DNA of 64,000 bases from Daphnia carinata (taxonomy: Eukaryota > Arthropoda > Branchiopoda > Diplostraca > Daphniidae). The stretch's first letter is position 1. Each line of letters begins with the position of its first letter. Both the position numbers and the translations under genes were made by a program. The stretch covers positions 8,966,778-9,030,777 of the forward strand of contig NC_081336.1 in NCBI RefSeq assembly GCF_022539665.2, in the 5' to 3' direction. Positions 10,579 to 21,929 of the stretch are shown piece after piece. The notes beneath the pieces were generated by a model that had not been told where the DNA came from, did not search any database, and was given only the letters and a program-made list of their open reading frames with translations.

Positions 10579-13500
10579 CAGTTGCGCTTTGATGACGGAA
10601 AACAAAAAAAGGCGGCTGCCTCACATTATCTGTTCTTTTATATTTCACCACTACCAAATTCAAATTTCCCGCTTTTTTGGTTGTTTACACAAGCTAAATA
10701 ACTTTTAAAATACAAGTATGACTGCATCGCCGTTGAGTGTTGCCAATTCAAATTGTCAACGCGTGTAGTTGCTTCATTCTCTTCGAGGGCGCCAAATGAT
10801 TCTCGATCAGCTGACCATCTTGCCATCGCCGTTTTCCCTTTTCCTCTATAGTCAATCATAAATTAAGTGGTGCACTATGTGAATAAGAGCCAGACTACGG
10901 ATCGTTCACTATCAATTCATCCGCGTGGTACACTACTTCAAGTTACACTTGGCACATCTGATTTTGTTGCCTGCTAACAAAGTCTAAAATTCTTTTTTTT
11001 TTTACACTAAAGTTAAACTGTGCGAGTGCAAACCGTACCACATCCTGAGATGAATGTTAGAAGGCGACTCTAGTAAAATGATTACATCGGCATAATTCAT
11101 TGAACAAGTAAATTCAAGAGAAACTGTAAACATTCCCGAGTCGAGCAACCATTTTGATCATTTTCTATTTGGTCGGAATCTGATTGCACGAGGATGCGCG
11201 CTCGATGTAATCAAACTCTTAATCGATAACGGAATCGACGTGAATGAAAATTGCAATCGTTAACTAAATGCGCTTATGTACTTGTGTTGCAATAAAACAA
11301 CCACAAATTTAACCAGCGCAATGGAAACACTAATCGAACTGGGGATCGACGTCCGCGCTGAACGTCGAGATGAGCGTAAGAGCGCCCATCTCGGATTTGG
11401 AGAGAGGGCGCTTCACTTTTTGTGAGATGATAACTATGCAAGCTCAAACTAATTGAAAGCAATCAGGTTACTAACCAAAAAGCCAAAAAAAAATTATGAA
11501 AAAACTAAAGCGTTCTTGAATGACCTCTGGCAGGAGAACGAATCAAGTAAATGAAAATAAAACTGGCACAACTCACCAGATGTGGGTTTTAAGACTTTCT
11601 GGAAGTGGCCATCAAACATTCACAAATTCGATCTTGTTGATAATGTAGAAGTGATCGGCAATTCCAATAGTGTATGTCAACTTCACTACACTGCTTGACT
11701 CACACAACTATCGACCACATGACACACGAAGTTGTTCGCTGGCTGTTCGTTTCACAAATGGTTTACGATTCACTCCAAAAATTCGTTTGACGAAATTTGA
11801 ATTACATAATGTCACTTGTTCTCAAGATCAAATTTCACCTGAAATTTGCACAATCGAAATGGCAGTAGCGTGGATTACAGCAGATACACGCAGATACGGA
11901 GCTCACAAACCACGTTTCTTTCAAAGTAATAAAGCATACTGAAACGGGAGCTCATTTCTGTAACCCCAAGATAACAACGACAACAACTGTTTCATTTTCA
12001 TATCTATAACTCATCGTGTGCTTGTGAAAAAAAAAAACCAAAATCCAAAATGTTAAAAAAATTTCCCAACTGCAAAGGACCGGCCTTGTTTCTGCAGCAA
12101 CTTCACTTGGATGAATGTGCGAATTCCAAAATGGCCACTGTGTAAAAGAAGAGGGTAAGGGTTCGAAAACACGTTGCCATCATTTTTTTGTTTTTGTTTT
12201 AATGTTAGTTCTTTTTTTATTTTTGTTTTTGCTTTTCAGGTTTTTTTCCTTTAATATATTTATTTTAACATCGATTTAGTTTCCGTCTTTTTTCTTTTTT
12301 TAGGAAATTTGGACAACTTGGCAAATGGTACTCGGAAAATATGGCGTGCGGACATCAAACCAACTGACAGTCAATCGAAAATTGCTACTACTATTGCTAA
12401 CACTGAATTATAATATAATTTTAATTTATTTATAAGTTGGTAGTATTTATAACAATTTGTAATATTTCTGATGTTCAACCCAGTTTCTATGGCTCTGTTA
12501 AGATTTTAATAAATTGTATAATTTAAATTTTCACGTTTTTTTTTCTTCTCATTTCCTTGAAAAATTTTCCTTTTTCATTACCGATTGATTTTTAGCTTCG
12601 GCCACTTTTTCTTCAATCTTTACCTGTTTTTTGTTTAACACAACAGGAAACCTTTGATTTACTTATTAGTGCTCGCCTCTGCTTGCAAAGACGTAAACAA
12701 CATTGTTGAAATACTTCATCAATGTGTAATTAAAACTTAACTGACTTTGGACCTTTTGGAGACTCAGCAGTTGATTAATTTAGGAGAGAACAAGATGCAA
12801 AAGAATGTGAAGACAAAGATTGACTTTTATTCCGTGTTGGCAAGAATTTTTGTGTCTGTAATTGATAATTCAACTCCGTGCGAAGTGGAAGGAACAGTCA
12901 CATTGCACCTGGGGCGTTTCACGCTTGTTTTACTTCCCTCCAGCTTCAATGCAGCCATTAGAGCTTCAACTTCAGGAACACGTGTCATTTGTACGAACAA
13001 ATACAAACTCATTTGAATCTCCGAGGAAGATTTTGCATTGTCGGTGCACCATGAAGCGTTTACTAGATAGGAAATGGTGCAACCATCAAGGTAAATGTCA
13101 AATGAATTTTTGTTTACTTTTTCTTACCTGCTAAAGTTGAAGAGTCTTCCATAATTCTTTGTTCGGATACTGCACTGCAATTGGTTGTTTCAGCATCGAT
13201 AGATGTCCGACCACATTTTTTATTTTGCCATTTTATTTTATGTGACCTTGAAAATGTAATTTGTCGAGGAGCTAAGGTAAATTCTCACTGGCTGCTTGCA
13301 TGCTGCACGCAAATCCATTCCTAAATCGAAAAAAGCGTTAAAATCCACAACGGTTCCTTACAAATGGTGGCACAAAAATTATGGCCAAAAGTAAAATAAA
13401 ACAACCTTGCCACTTGTCCGAGACCGCAGCAGCCCATTATCCACTAGGGTGAAGACTGAATGGACCATTCGAGAGCCACTAGACTGGATGACAAATGGTG

Positions 13501-14038
13501 ATAACGGAAGTGTACCCATCAACAAAGACGAAAATGTCCCGCAATGTTGGTCGGACTAACGTCCAAAATTGGGTAACATGCTACGGGGAATAGCTTTACA
13601 GTTAGCATCCGTCCTAGAAAGTAACAACAATTAAATAAAAATAAAATTATTATTATAAGAAAAACTGTGAAAAAGATAGCGATTCGCCAAAATAAAATCT
13701 ACCTGTCTACCGCTACGGATGACAATCGCATCAGCTGAGAATCTTGTTCCAATGGAAAATCAATTTCCAGTGTAAACACGCCACTTAATAATTGTTTAAG
13801 CACGCACGATAGATAGGCAGTTTGTTCAGTATTTATCTGTAACTGTTTCAGCGACGGATGTAGCCTTGATAACAAGCGACGGACGTTGCCTTGATAACAA
13901 GCGCAAGGATTGCACTTGCTCTAGCTTCATTATCACTTGTAAAGACGTCAATGGTCGGAATTCAGCGGGAAGACCTGCGGTCGAAACATTTTTCTTTACT
14001 TGATCTTTGTTTTTGTTTTTGTCATAAAAACAAATGAC
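10579..14038. repeat. duplicated intergenic blocks between kinase-ankyrin copies
   Basis: 10590-10960 is the duplicated 3' flank seen after the other copies. 11510-12560 is a diverged copy of 17640-18870 and 22930-23760. 13300-13480 resembles 19050-19220. 12850-13050 holds a short coiled-coil-like frame (PLELQLQEH) that I cannot extend. No complete gene is seen apart from the ankyrin relic listed separately. Confidence 0.5.
11130..11480 (+). pseudogene. ankyrin-repeat relic
   Basis: Translation gives recognisable ankyrin units (VIKLLIDNGIDVNEN and AMETLIELGIDVRAE) interrupted by stop codons, including a TAA just before the second unit and a TGA after the ALHFL motif. The same damaged sequence occurs at 22610-22920 and, reversed, at 33120-33740. 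It was therefore already broken before being duplicated. Confidence 0.65.
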
Positions 14039-15887
14039 ATGGCTACCTCGTATGATGGAAAAGTTCCACTGGGACAAGGCGGCTACGGCTCAGTTTTTCC
14101 TGGTACATTCGAAGGCCGTGAAGTGGCTGTCAAAAGAGTTGAAGTGTATCGTCTTGGCAACAACAACGAAGAAGAAATTCTAAAACAATTAAATCATCCG
14201 AATATCGTCAAACTCTTCCACTGTGAAGTCGATGCCAATTTCAAGTTAGATTCTTTACTTACGCTTAAGGTTTTTATAATCACTTTTCTTCTTCACTGTT
14301 AATTTTATGAAAGGTATTTTTATCTGGAACGCTGTGCTGCTTCGTTAGATCAAGTGTTTCTACATCCAGACGACCCTAAAAAATACAAAGGACCTAAATT
14401 ACCATACCATTACCGCATTTTCTCTCAGTTAGCATCAGGCCTTGAGCACATCCACTCCAAAAACGTAACCCATCGAGACATTAAACCAGAAAACGTTCTC
14501 ATCTTCGTGGATTCTACTGACCAATGCGATGAGCCGATAATCAAATGGGCCGACTTTGGACTCTCCAAGCCCGTCAATGAGCGGGGCACGTACACGTTGA
14601 GTGGAGTAAGAGGAACCCGTAATTGGTACGCCCCCGAGTTGTTGAAATGTCCCCATAACGCACAAGCACAAGCAGCGGAGGGGCACCGAGGCACCATCAA
14701 AAGTGATGTTTTTGCTCTAGGCCTCGTCTTCGGTTACCTTCTCCTCAACGGGCAACATCCGTACGGTGGTTCTGAAGATGAAATTCGTAAAAATCTAATG
14801 AAAACGAAAACGATTAAATTCAAGGGTGGTATTCGTTAAATAACAATCACAATAACAAATCGATTATACCTAAACACCGATTTTTTTAACAGGCATTTAT
14901 CACTTACACTACGCTTATGATTTAATGAAGAAAATGTTGGACCACGAACCCATAAATAGAATTACATCATCCGACGTCGTTAAACAATTGGCATTGAAAA
15001 AGTATAAGGTAATCGTAACGACATCTGTAAGCGTTACCTAACGCAAGTCATCCATTCTTAACAATTCATTTCTACATGCAAACTAAACCATTTAGATTGA
15101 TGGGCAAGAAAAGGAATTTTTCAAACTGTGTGCGAATGAAAATGTGGCATCGAATCTCAACGAGAAACTTGACGATTTCATTCGAAAGGGAATCAACGTA
15201 AATGCAAACGACAAGCACGGGTGCAACGCGCTTCACATTTTGTGCGAAAACAATTCAAAGGAAAACTTAACGGCCGCTATGAAACTTTTGATCCAACGTG
15301 GAATTGACATTAATGCAAAGAATGATTGCGGAAACAACGCCCTTCATGTTCTATGCGAGTTCAATTCAAGCGAACATCTTTTGGACGCAATCAAATGTTT
15401 GATCCAACACGGAATCAATGCGAATGACAAGAATGCATTTGATGAGAATGCCCTTCATATTTTATGTAGGCACAATTCAAACGTAAACTTGTACAACGCA
15501 ATCAAACTCCTAGTTGACAGCGGAATCGATGCAAACGATAAAGATGACGACGGCCAGAACGCACTTCATTTAATATGCAAAAACAATTCGAGTGAAAATT
15601 TACTCGAAACAACTGAGCTTTTGATCCAGTTAGGGGTAGATGTGAACGCACAGGACGCAGACGAATGGAACGCTCTTCATTATTTGTGTAAACATAATTC
15701 CAGCGAAAAATTAATGGAAACAATTGAACTCGTAATCCAACACGGAATCGATAAGGCACCTGGTGGTATTGACGCGCTGTCTCTCCTTCGCGACAATGAC
15801 AGTCAACAAAATGTCGATGACATTATAAACTACTTCCGCACGACCGTCCCGTTGGCTCCCAATGAGATAAACATGGACCAAATTTGA
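14039..15887 (+). CDS. IRE1-like protein kinase with ankyrin repeats, best preserved copy
   Basis: Exons 14039-14244, 14314-14828, 14893-15008 and 15096-15887 sum to 1629 nt (542 residues) with GT-AG introns. All core kinase elements are present: an intact glycine loop (LGQGGYGSV, about residues 11-19), Lys 32, HRDIKPEN at 122-129, DFG at 149-151 and a GTRNWYAPE motif. The SDVFALGLVFGY segment and the C-lobe end (KKMLDHEP) follow. These features are closest to IRE1-type kinases, yet ankyrin units follow directly. Five full units are visible (ALHILC or ALHYLC cores) plus a diverged end. I chose the ATG at 14039 because it lies just before the conserved N-lobe. By family logic it phosphorylates proteins and uses the ankyrin array for partner binding. 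It is more diverged from the other copies than they are from one another. Confidence 0.85.
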
Positions 15888-16726
15888 TCGACATTTTCCG
15901 TCTGGCAATGAATGCCCACTTTACACTTGTCATAAAACAGGGGCTGTAACGTGTTTACATAGACAATACACATGGTTTTAAATCTTGTACCGAGTTTTCC
16001 CATTCAGCGATGAACAAACTGCTATAGCATTTCAACTGGTACAACTAGAATAAGACGAACTGATGTCTACACGGAAAAATGTCTCACGCAATTTCTCTTT
16101 TAGCTTCCGATTTTGTTTTCCGCACGCCATCCCTTTAGAAACTAAACATCGCCGATTTTACAAGCTGCTCTAATTGATAAACGAACCAGCAGAGGTGAAT
16201 TCTGGTAAAACGCTGTTGAAACGGATTCCGCTACGATGATTACGTAAACGTTGCGTTGGCGGGTGCAATCGAAATCAAATTTTGAAAATCCTTACCTGAA
16301 AACACGACGGAGACGCTCACGGAAAGGACGTGGTAGACTGGGCGTCAACCGATCCGGCACACTTTCGTACTGTTTGGCTTCATTTCTTGAAAATAGAGAA
16401 AAATCATCGTGTTTCACATCTTTATTGTCATTCAATAGTTGGTGTAAATTACCTTGCGTTCTCTCCGACACAGTTGTCCGTACTATATACGATTCTCCTC
16501 ATTATAGCCAGTTTTTTTTTCTTTTCAGCTCCAGTAAGTGGCGTGTCAGAAGAACTGCAGCAGACAAGAATTAAATTTCATGAGTCAAAGTTGGATCTAT
16601 GCCATAGATGAAATAAAATCGACATACCACAGGTGCGGGGCCACAGCTACCAATAATGCGCAAGAGATGCGGCTGAATGGAGCATTCCAGAGGCAATGGG
16701 CAGGAAGTGAAAAGAAAAAAGAAAAG
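15888..16726. other. spacer before the left inverted-repeat arm
   Basis: The open frames at 16251-16611 have no recognisable motif and no paralogue in the window. Nothing else is seen. Confidence 0.4.
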
Positions 16727-16729
16727 TGC

Positions 16730-17055
16730 AACGATAGGCTGAATGCGCTCCTTTATTTGTGTCGAAACAAAAACACAAAAAATTTTATCGGCGCAATGAA
16801 AACACTGATCGAACTGGGAATCGACGTCAACGCAACGAACAGATACGGAGAGAATGCGCTTCACTTTTAGAGCGGTGAAAACTATGCCAGCTCAAACTCA
16901 TTGGAAGCAATCAGACTATTAATCCAACAGAATATTTGCGTCGTACCCAATGGCAATGACCCACGATCTACTTTACGCAAAAATAATGCAATAAACAATA
17001 AGAAAGAAATTCTAAAACTCCTCGACGACGCTGCGCTTGCCCAGGGACGGATTTG
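16730..17055 (+). pseudogene. ankyrin-repeat gene fragment with internal stop
   Basis: It encodes two ankyrin units and the cap (NNKKEILKLLDDA) but has TAG at 16868-16870 where the right-arm copy at 39953-40546 reads leucine (ALHFLCGEN). The 5' part is missing because the duplication starts here. Otherwise it differs from the right-arm copy by only a few residues. Confidence 0.75.
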
Positions 17056-20000
17056 ACAAAGATACTAATCTTGAACGATCACTTGCCCCAAAACATGGCC
17101 TAGGGCAGATCGATTCTCCTATTCGTTGTCATGTGTTCGTCATTTTAATCATTTAAGAGAAAAAATGTATGCGAGATAAAGAACCCTTGCAATAAATCAC
17201 GTTGAAAAATATGTGGAATCAACATTTAATCCATAGAATTCTGTGAAACTGAAACTCGTCATGCCCCGACCCGACCCTTTCGTGGACCCATTGCAAACTG
17301 TACCAAACATTTGTACGTCGTTGCCCTTAGGTGATGAATGCTTCACAAAAGAGGGGTGACGAGAAACAAAAGCTGCAAAGACTATGAGAAACAACATCTG
17401 CATGCTTCAGCTAAGAGAGTGAACTGCTATGTTTATCGAAAACAAATACTCGGGACCAACGGTTTTCGTATAAACTCTAGTACGAGGGGAGTGCTATTGC
17501 CAACGATTTCATAAAGTAACCATAATTGAATGGAAACGATGTAAACGACTGATACTCGGAAAAGGGCAGGGTAGTAAAAACAAAATTGAAAAGAAAACAC
17601 CAGGAATGCAAAGCTAAAAAAAATAATAATAATTTAAAAATTAAAGCGTTCTTGAATAAACGTTGTGAGAAGAACGAGTAAACGTAAATGAAAAGAAAAA
17701 TGGCATAACTCACCAGATATGGGTTTTAAGACTTTTTGGACGTGGCCATCAAACATTCACAAATGTGATTTTGTTCATATCTAGTAGTGATTGGCACCGC
17801 CTCTGCAATGGATATCGACTTGTAAACGGAGACGAAGGGAATGAAACAGTGGCCTAAAACAAAAAATGTCGAATGTAATCGTCAGCAACTGTTTGTCAGG
17901 TGATCAGAAATAATCGTGCCTCAGGGAAACACATTAGACAAATTTAGGTAATACTAACAAAGAAGAGTTTCGTATAGTATATAATGATGAAATTACAAAT
18001 AGAAACCACCCGCACAAAAATCGACTGCGTCGCACACAAAATTGTTCACTGGCTGTTCACCTCGCGACTGGTTTACGATTCACTCAAAAAATTCGTTTGA
18101 CGAAATTTAAACTACAAATGTCACTTGTTCTTAAGATCAAATTTCACCTGAAATTTGCACAATCGAAATGGCAGTGGCGTGGCTTACAGCAGATACACGC
18201 AGATAAGGAGCTCACAAACCACGTTTCTTTCAAAGTAATAAAGGACACTAAAAAAAAAATAGTTCATTGGCTGTAACCACAAGATAACGCAGACAACATC
18301 TATTTCATTTTCATATCTATAACTCATCAGTTAATAGTGAAAGAATAAAAAATACAAAATATTTCGAAAATTACCCAACTGCAAGGGTACGGACATGTCT
18401 CCGCAGCAACTTCAGATGGATGAATGTGCGAATTTCAAAATGGCCACCGGGTAGAAGAAGAGAGTAAGGGTTCGCAAGCACGTTGCCATCATTTTTTAGT
18501 TTTTTTTTCAATATTAGTTCTTTTATTATTTTTGCGTATGTTGATCAGTTTTTTTAATTTGATGTATTTATTTGAATTTTGATTTCCTTTTTTTTTTTCT
18601 TCCTCGGATATTTTGACAACTTGGCAAACGATACCTTGTGAGTTGTGACAAAGGTTCGTAAAACATGGAATGCGGACATCGAAACAACTGACAGTCGAAT
18701 CTTACCACTATTATTGCTAACACTGAATTGTAATATAACATTAATAAATTTACAATTTTCTATTATTAATACTAATTTGTAATACGTCCAAAGTTCAACT
18801 CAGTTTCCATGGCTCTGATAAAATTTACAGAAATTACATAAATTAAATTTTCGCGTTTTCTTTTTATCTTCTCTGTTGCTTGAAAAAAATTTCCAAAACA
18901 AATAAAAAAATTTTTATTAAATTTTTTAAAGTTTTTTTTTTTTTAACATATCAGGTAATCTTTGATTTCCTAAAAAGTGCTAGTGTTTGCTGGGCAAGAT
19001 GTAAACAACATGAATGTGTAACTACAACGAAAATGACCGTGGACCTTTCGGAGACGCAGCAGCAGTCGATCGTTCACAAAAATCCATTCCTAAACAGAAA
19101 AATCGTTAAAATCCACAACAGTTTCTTTCAAAATGGTAGCATGAAAAATATGGCCAAAAGTAAAGATAAAACAACCTGGTCACTAGTCCGAAACCACAGC
19201 TGCCCATTATCCACTAGAGACGGCTGAATAATGAAGGTGTCCGCACATGTGTACTGTAGCTCTTCACATTCGGATGACGCGATTGCTTCCGTCGCATAGT
19301 CCAGGGAATCGGAAATAAATCACGATGAACGCGGAAATAACTGTCTCGATTCTTCCCTAGTAATGTTGGTAATGCCCAATACGGTACTTTGGTCGACCTA
19401 GAAAACGTAATTCCAAGTCAACTGAAACATGTTCAACACGAAAGGTATAATAGCACACGCTATACAGATAAGCAATAATTACCGCATTTGATTTTACGTT
19501 AGCCTGCCGTGTTGGTGGGTACCAGTCACACTTTTCTTCCTGCGTTCGTCACACAAATCCATTCCTGCATTTAGAAGGCGTTTGAAATTCACAGCAATTC
19601 CTTTCAGAAATTGTTTACTAGAAAATACAGAGCAAAAACAAAGAATTAAAAAAACATAATTTCTTCATGCTCAGTTTCCAGCACAAATTTCAATACTAAA
19701 AATAAACAGCGATGGCAAAAATATGGATTGCAATTAAAGTGAATGAGATTCACACATACGCAGTTGGTTACATGGCCAGGCAAAAGTACAGGCAATACAA
19801 ATTTACGCTCCCCGCGGCAAATGATATCGAGAGGATTGCCTAGCGTAATAACAATGATTTAACCAAGTGTAGGCGTGAAGATTCTACTGTATCAAGTGCA
19901 AAAAAAAAAAAAAAGTTCAGAGTTTCTTATTTTCTCTATCTCGAATCGTTGAGCAAGAGACACATTTCACTACTGATAAACCTGGCCTGTGACGTTGTGC

Positions 20001-20130
20001 GGTTCGAGATAAAACGAGATATCAACTAAGGGCGTTGGTCATTTGTGTAGATCTAGAAGGGCGCCATCGAAACAACGTCAATCGAAAACTTAACATTGTG
20101 GAACTATTCAGTTATACAGTAGTTGGGGAG
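17056..20130. repeat. flanking blocks of left-arm kinase-ankyrin gene
   Basis: No gene is supported. 17640-18870 is an internal paralogue of 11510-12560 and 22930-23760. Each copy carries a segment with ATGGCCAC followed by an A/G-rich stretch, but the frame is stopped at once in three of five copies. 19225-19620 is the duplicated 5' block also seen near 940-1340. Everything here is mirrored in the right arm at about 36850-39950. Confidence 0.55.
20019..20041 (+). promoter_or_regulatory. conserved element upstream of left-arm kinase-ankyrin gene
   Basis: ATATCAACTAAGGGCGTTGG is shared with 1788-1810 and, reversed, with the right arm. It lies about 270 nt before the chosen ATG but about 110 nt before the kinase exon-1 relic at 20135. 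The element may therefore originally have served that exon. Confidence 0.3.
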
Positions 20131-20134
20131 TATC

Positions 20135-20245
20135 GAAAATATAGCGGATGATTTGAGTCACGTGTTCGAAGGAAAGTTCGGAGTTCGTGATGTTGAAACG
20201 AAAAGAGTTTCAGTAACATTGTGTTCACAACAATAAAAAAGAACC
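20135..20245 (+). pseudogene. relic of a kinase first exon
   Basis: The translation includes ADDLSHVFEGKFGVRDVETK, which aligns with the N-lobe start of paralogues (VF.G.F.GREVAVKRV) and with exon 1 of the 9052 gene (MADDLAQMFERY). The start codon is ATA here (ATG in the 9052 copy) and a TAA follows. A second, functional-looking exon 1 begins 70 nt downstream. Two kinase starts thus lie head to tail. Confidence 0.45.
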
Positions 20246-20313
20246 TGGACGTGGACTGGGAATGCTGGTCACGAGTGCGTTACATTTTTTGCTTAAAAAA
20301 AAATAAGAAAAAG

Positions 20314-21789
20314 ATGAAATTTATGTTCGACCACAAAAAAACCATAGGGGAAGGTGCCTTTGGTACGGTATACAAAGGGAAGTTATGGTATAGTTCTAGT
20401 ATGATATTAAAAGGGTACGGAAGTCGTGAAGTGGCAGTAAAAAGAGTTGAACTGCGTCACGTGGACAAAAGAAAAGAAGAAGCAATGCTTAAGTTAAATC
20501 ATACAAACATCGTCAGACTTTTTCAATGTGAAAAGGACAACGACTTTAGGTATGACATTTTTATCCTGGTTTAAGATAACAATATGATTTCAAATTTGAT
20601 TTTTTTTTGTTTTCGTTGCCGTGTTAAAGGTACTACGTATTGGAACTATGTGACGCTTCTTTATATCAACTTTTCCTGAAGTCGGATGATCCCAAAAAAT
20701 ACAACGGTCGTATGCCACGTGAAATCGAAGTCTTCCATCAATTAGCTACGGGCCTGGCATACATCCATTCAAAGAAATTAATTCATAGAGACATCAAACC
20801 GAGCACCATCCTCATTATGCGAAAGCCTGGAAAATATGACGAGATAATAATGAAATGGTCTGATTTTGGACTGACCAAATCCATAAACAAAAAGAGATAT
20901 CATTTATGGCCTGGCGTGAGAGAAACCAGTAACTGGTACGCACCCGAAGTGCTGCAAAAACTCATCGAAGGAGAAAGGGCGGAAAACGAAGAGTTTTCGG
21001 GCACAGGCGTCAAGAGCGATGTGTTTTGCCTCGGCCTCGTCTTCGGTTACATTTTTTTAAAGGGAGAACATCTGTTCGGTTCACGTGACAAAGACATTTA
21101 CCATAACATAATGGGAAAACATCCGGTGAATATGAAGAGTAATCCCAATTTACTTCCATACTATATTACTCTTCCATTTATGAACACTTGGTTGCTAATA
21201 CTAGATATTGATGTCGAATTGCGCAAATATTATGAGGATGACTTACTAACGAAAATGTTGGAATACGATCAGAAAAAAAGAATGAATTCGGCAGAGGTTG
21301 TCGAACAACTGGAATCCATCAAGAATAAAGTAATATTATTTTTTTTTGTAAGTTAGGAAGTAGCAATCCAGACAATCGCAAAATTCTCCAATTTAGTTGA
21401 CTGAAAAAGAAAAAGAATTTTTCCTACTTTGTGCCGGTGACTCTTCGCCTGATCTAGTTGGAAAAATCAACGACTTCATTCGCCTTGGAGTCGATGTGAA
21501 GGCAAAGGACGATGATGGAATGAATGCGCTTCATCATTTGTGTAAATCAAATTCAAGCCCAGATTTAATCGACGCCATTCAACTCTTAATCCCACTGGGA
21601 ATTGATGTGAATGCAAAAGACAATTCGGGAAGGAATGCACTCCATTATTTATGTAGATCAAATTCAAGTCCAAATTTAATTGACGCTATTCAACTCTTAA
21701 TCCAACTGGGAATGGATGTGAATGCAAAAGATGGAAGGGGGCAGAATGCGTCCATTTGTTGTGCGAGTCAAATTCAAGCCCAAATTTAA
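20314..21789 (+). CDS. IRE1-like kinase-ankyrin gene of left arm, frameshifted in last repeat
   Basis: Exons: 20314-20549, 20630-21138, 21205-21329 and 21397-21789. The first three sum to 870 nt, so exon 4 starts in phase 0. The kinase has glycine loop GEGAFGTV, Lys 43, HRD at 131-133 and DFG at 157-159. The catalytic-loop Asn is Thr 138 (HRDIKPST), and the usual GVRGT motif reads GVRET, so catalysis is doubtful. The 66-nt intron 2 has no stop and is a multiple of three, so retention would add 22 residues. Exon 4 has two full ankyrin units and part of a third. A one-base loss near 21750 shifts the frame and ends the protein at 21787-21789; the original frame would have run to 21929. Confidence 0.7.
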
Positions 21790-21929
21790 TTGACGCCATT
21801 CAACTCTTAATCCAACTGGGAAATCGTGTCATATCCAAAGACCACAACGCACGAACTTTTTTACTCCGTAACCGTAGGATTAAGAACAAGGACGAAATCC
21901 TAAAACTACTCGACGAAGCACTGTTGTAA
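21790..21929 (+). pseudogene. orphaned ankyrin end and C-cap of preceding gene
   Basis: In another frame this stretch encodes the rest of an ankyrin unit and the family cap (KNKDEILKLLDEALL) ending in TAA at 21927-21929. It was cut off from the upstream frame by the indel near 21750. Confidence 0.75.

Noticed and set aside
18880-19227. Frame containing MTVDLSETQQ with a matching copy at 37770-37961
   Set aside because: The two copies are recent duplicates, so similarity proves nothing, and the older copy at about 13300-13440 has several stops.
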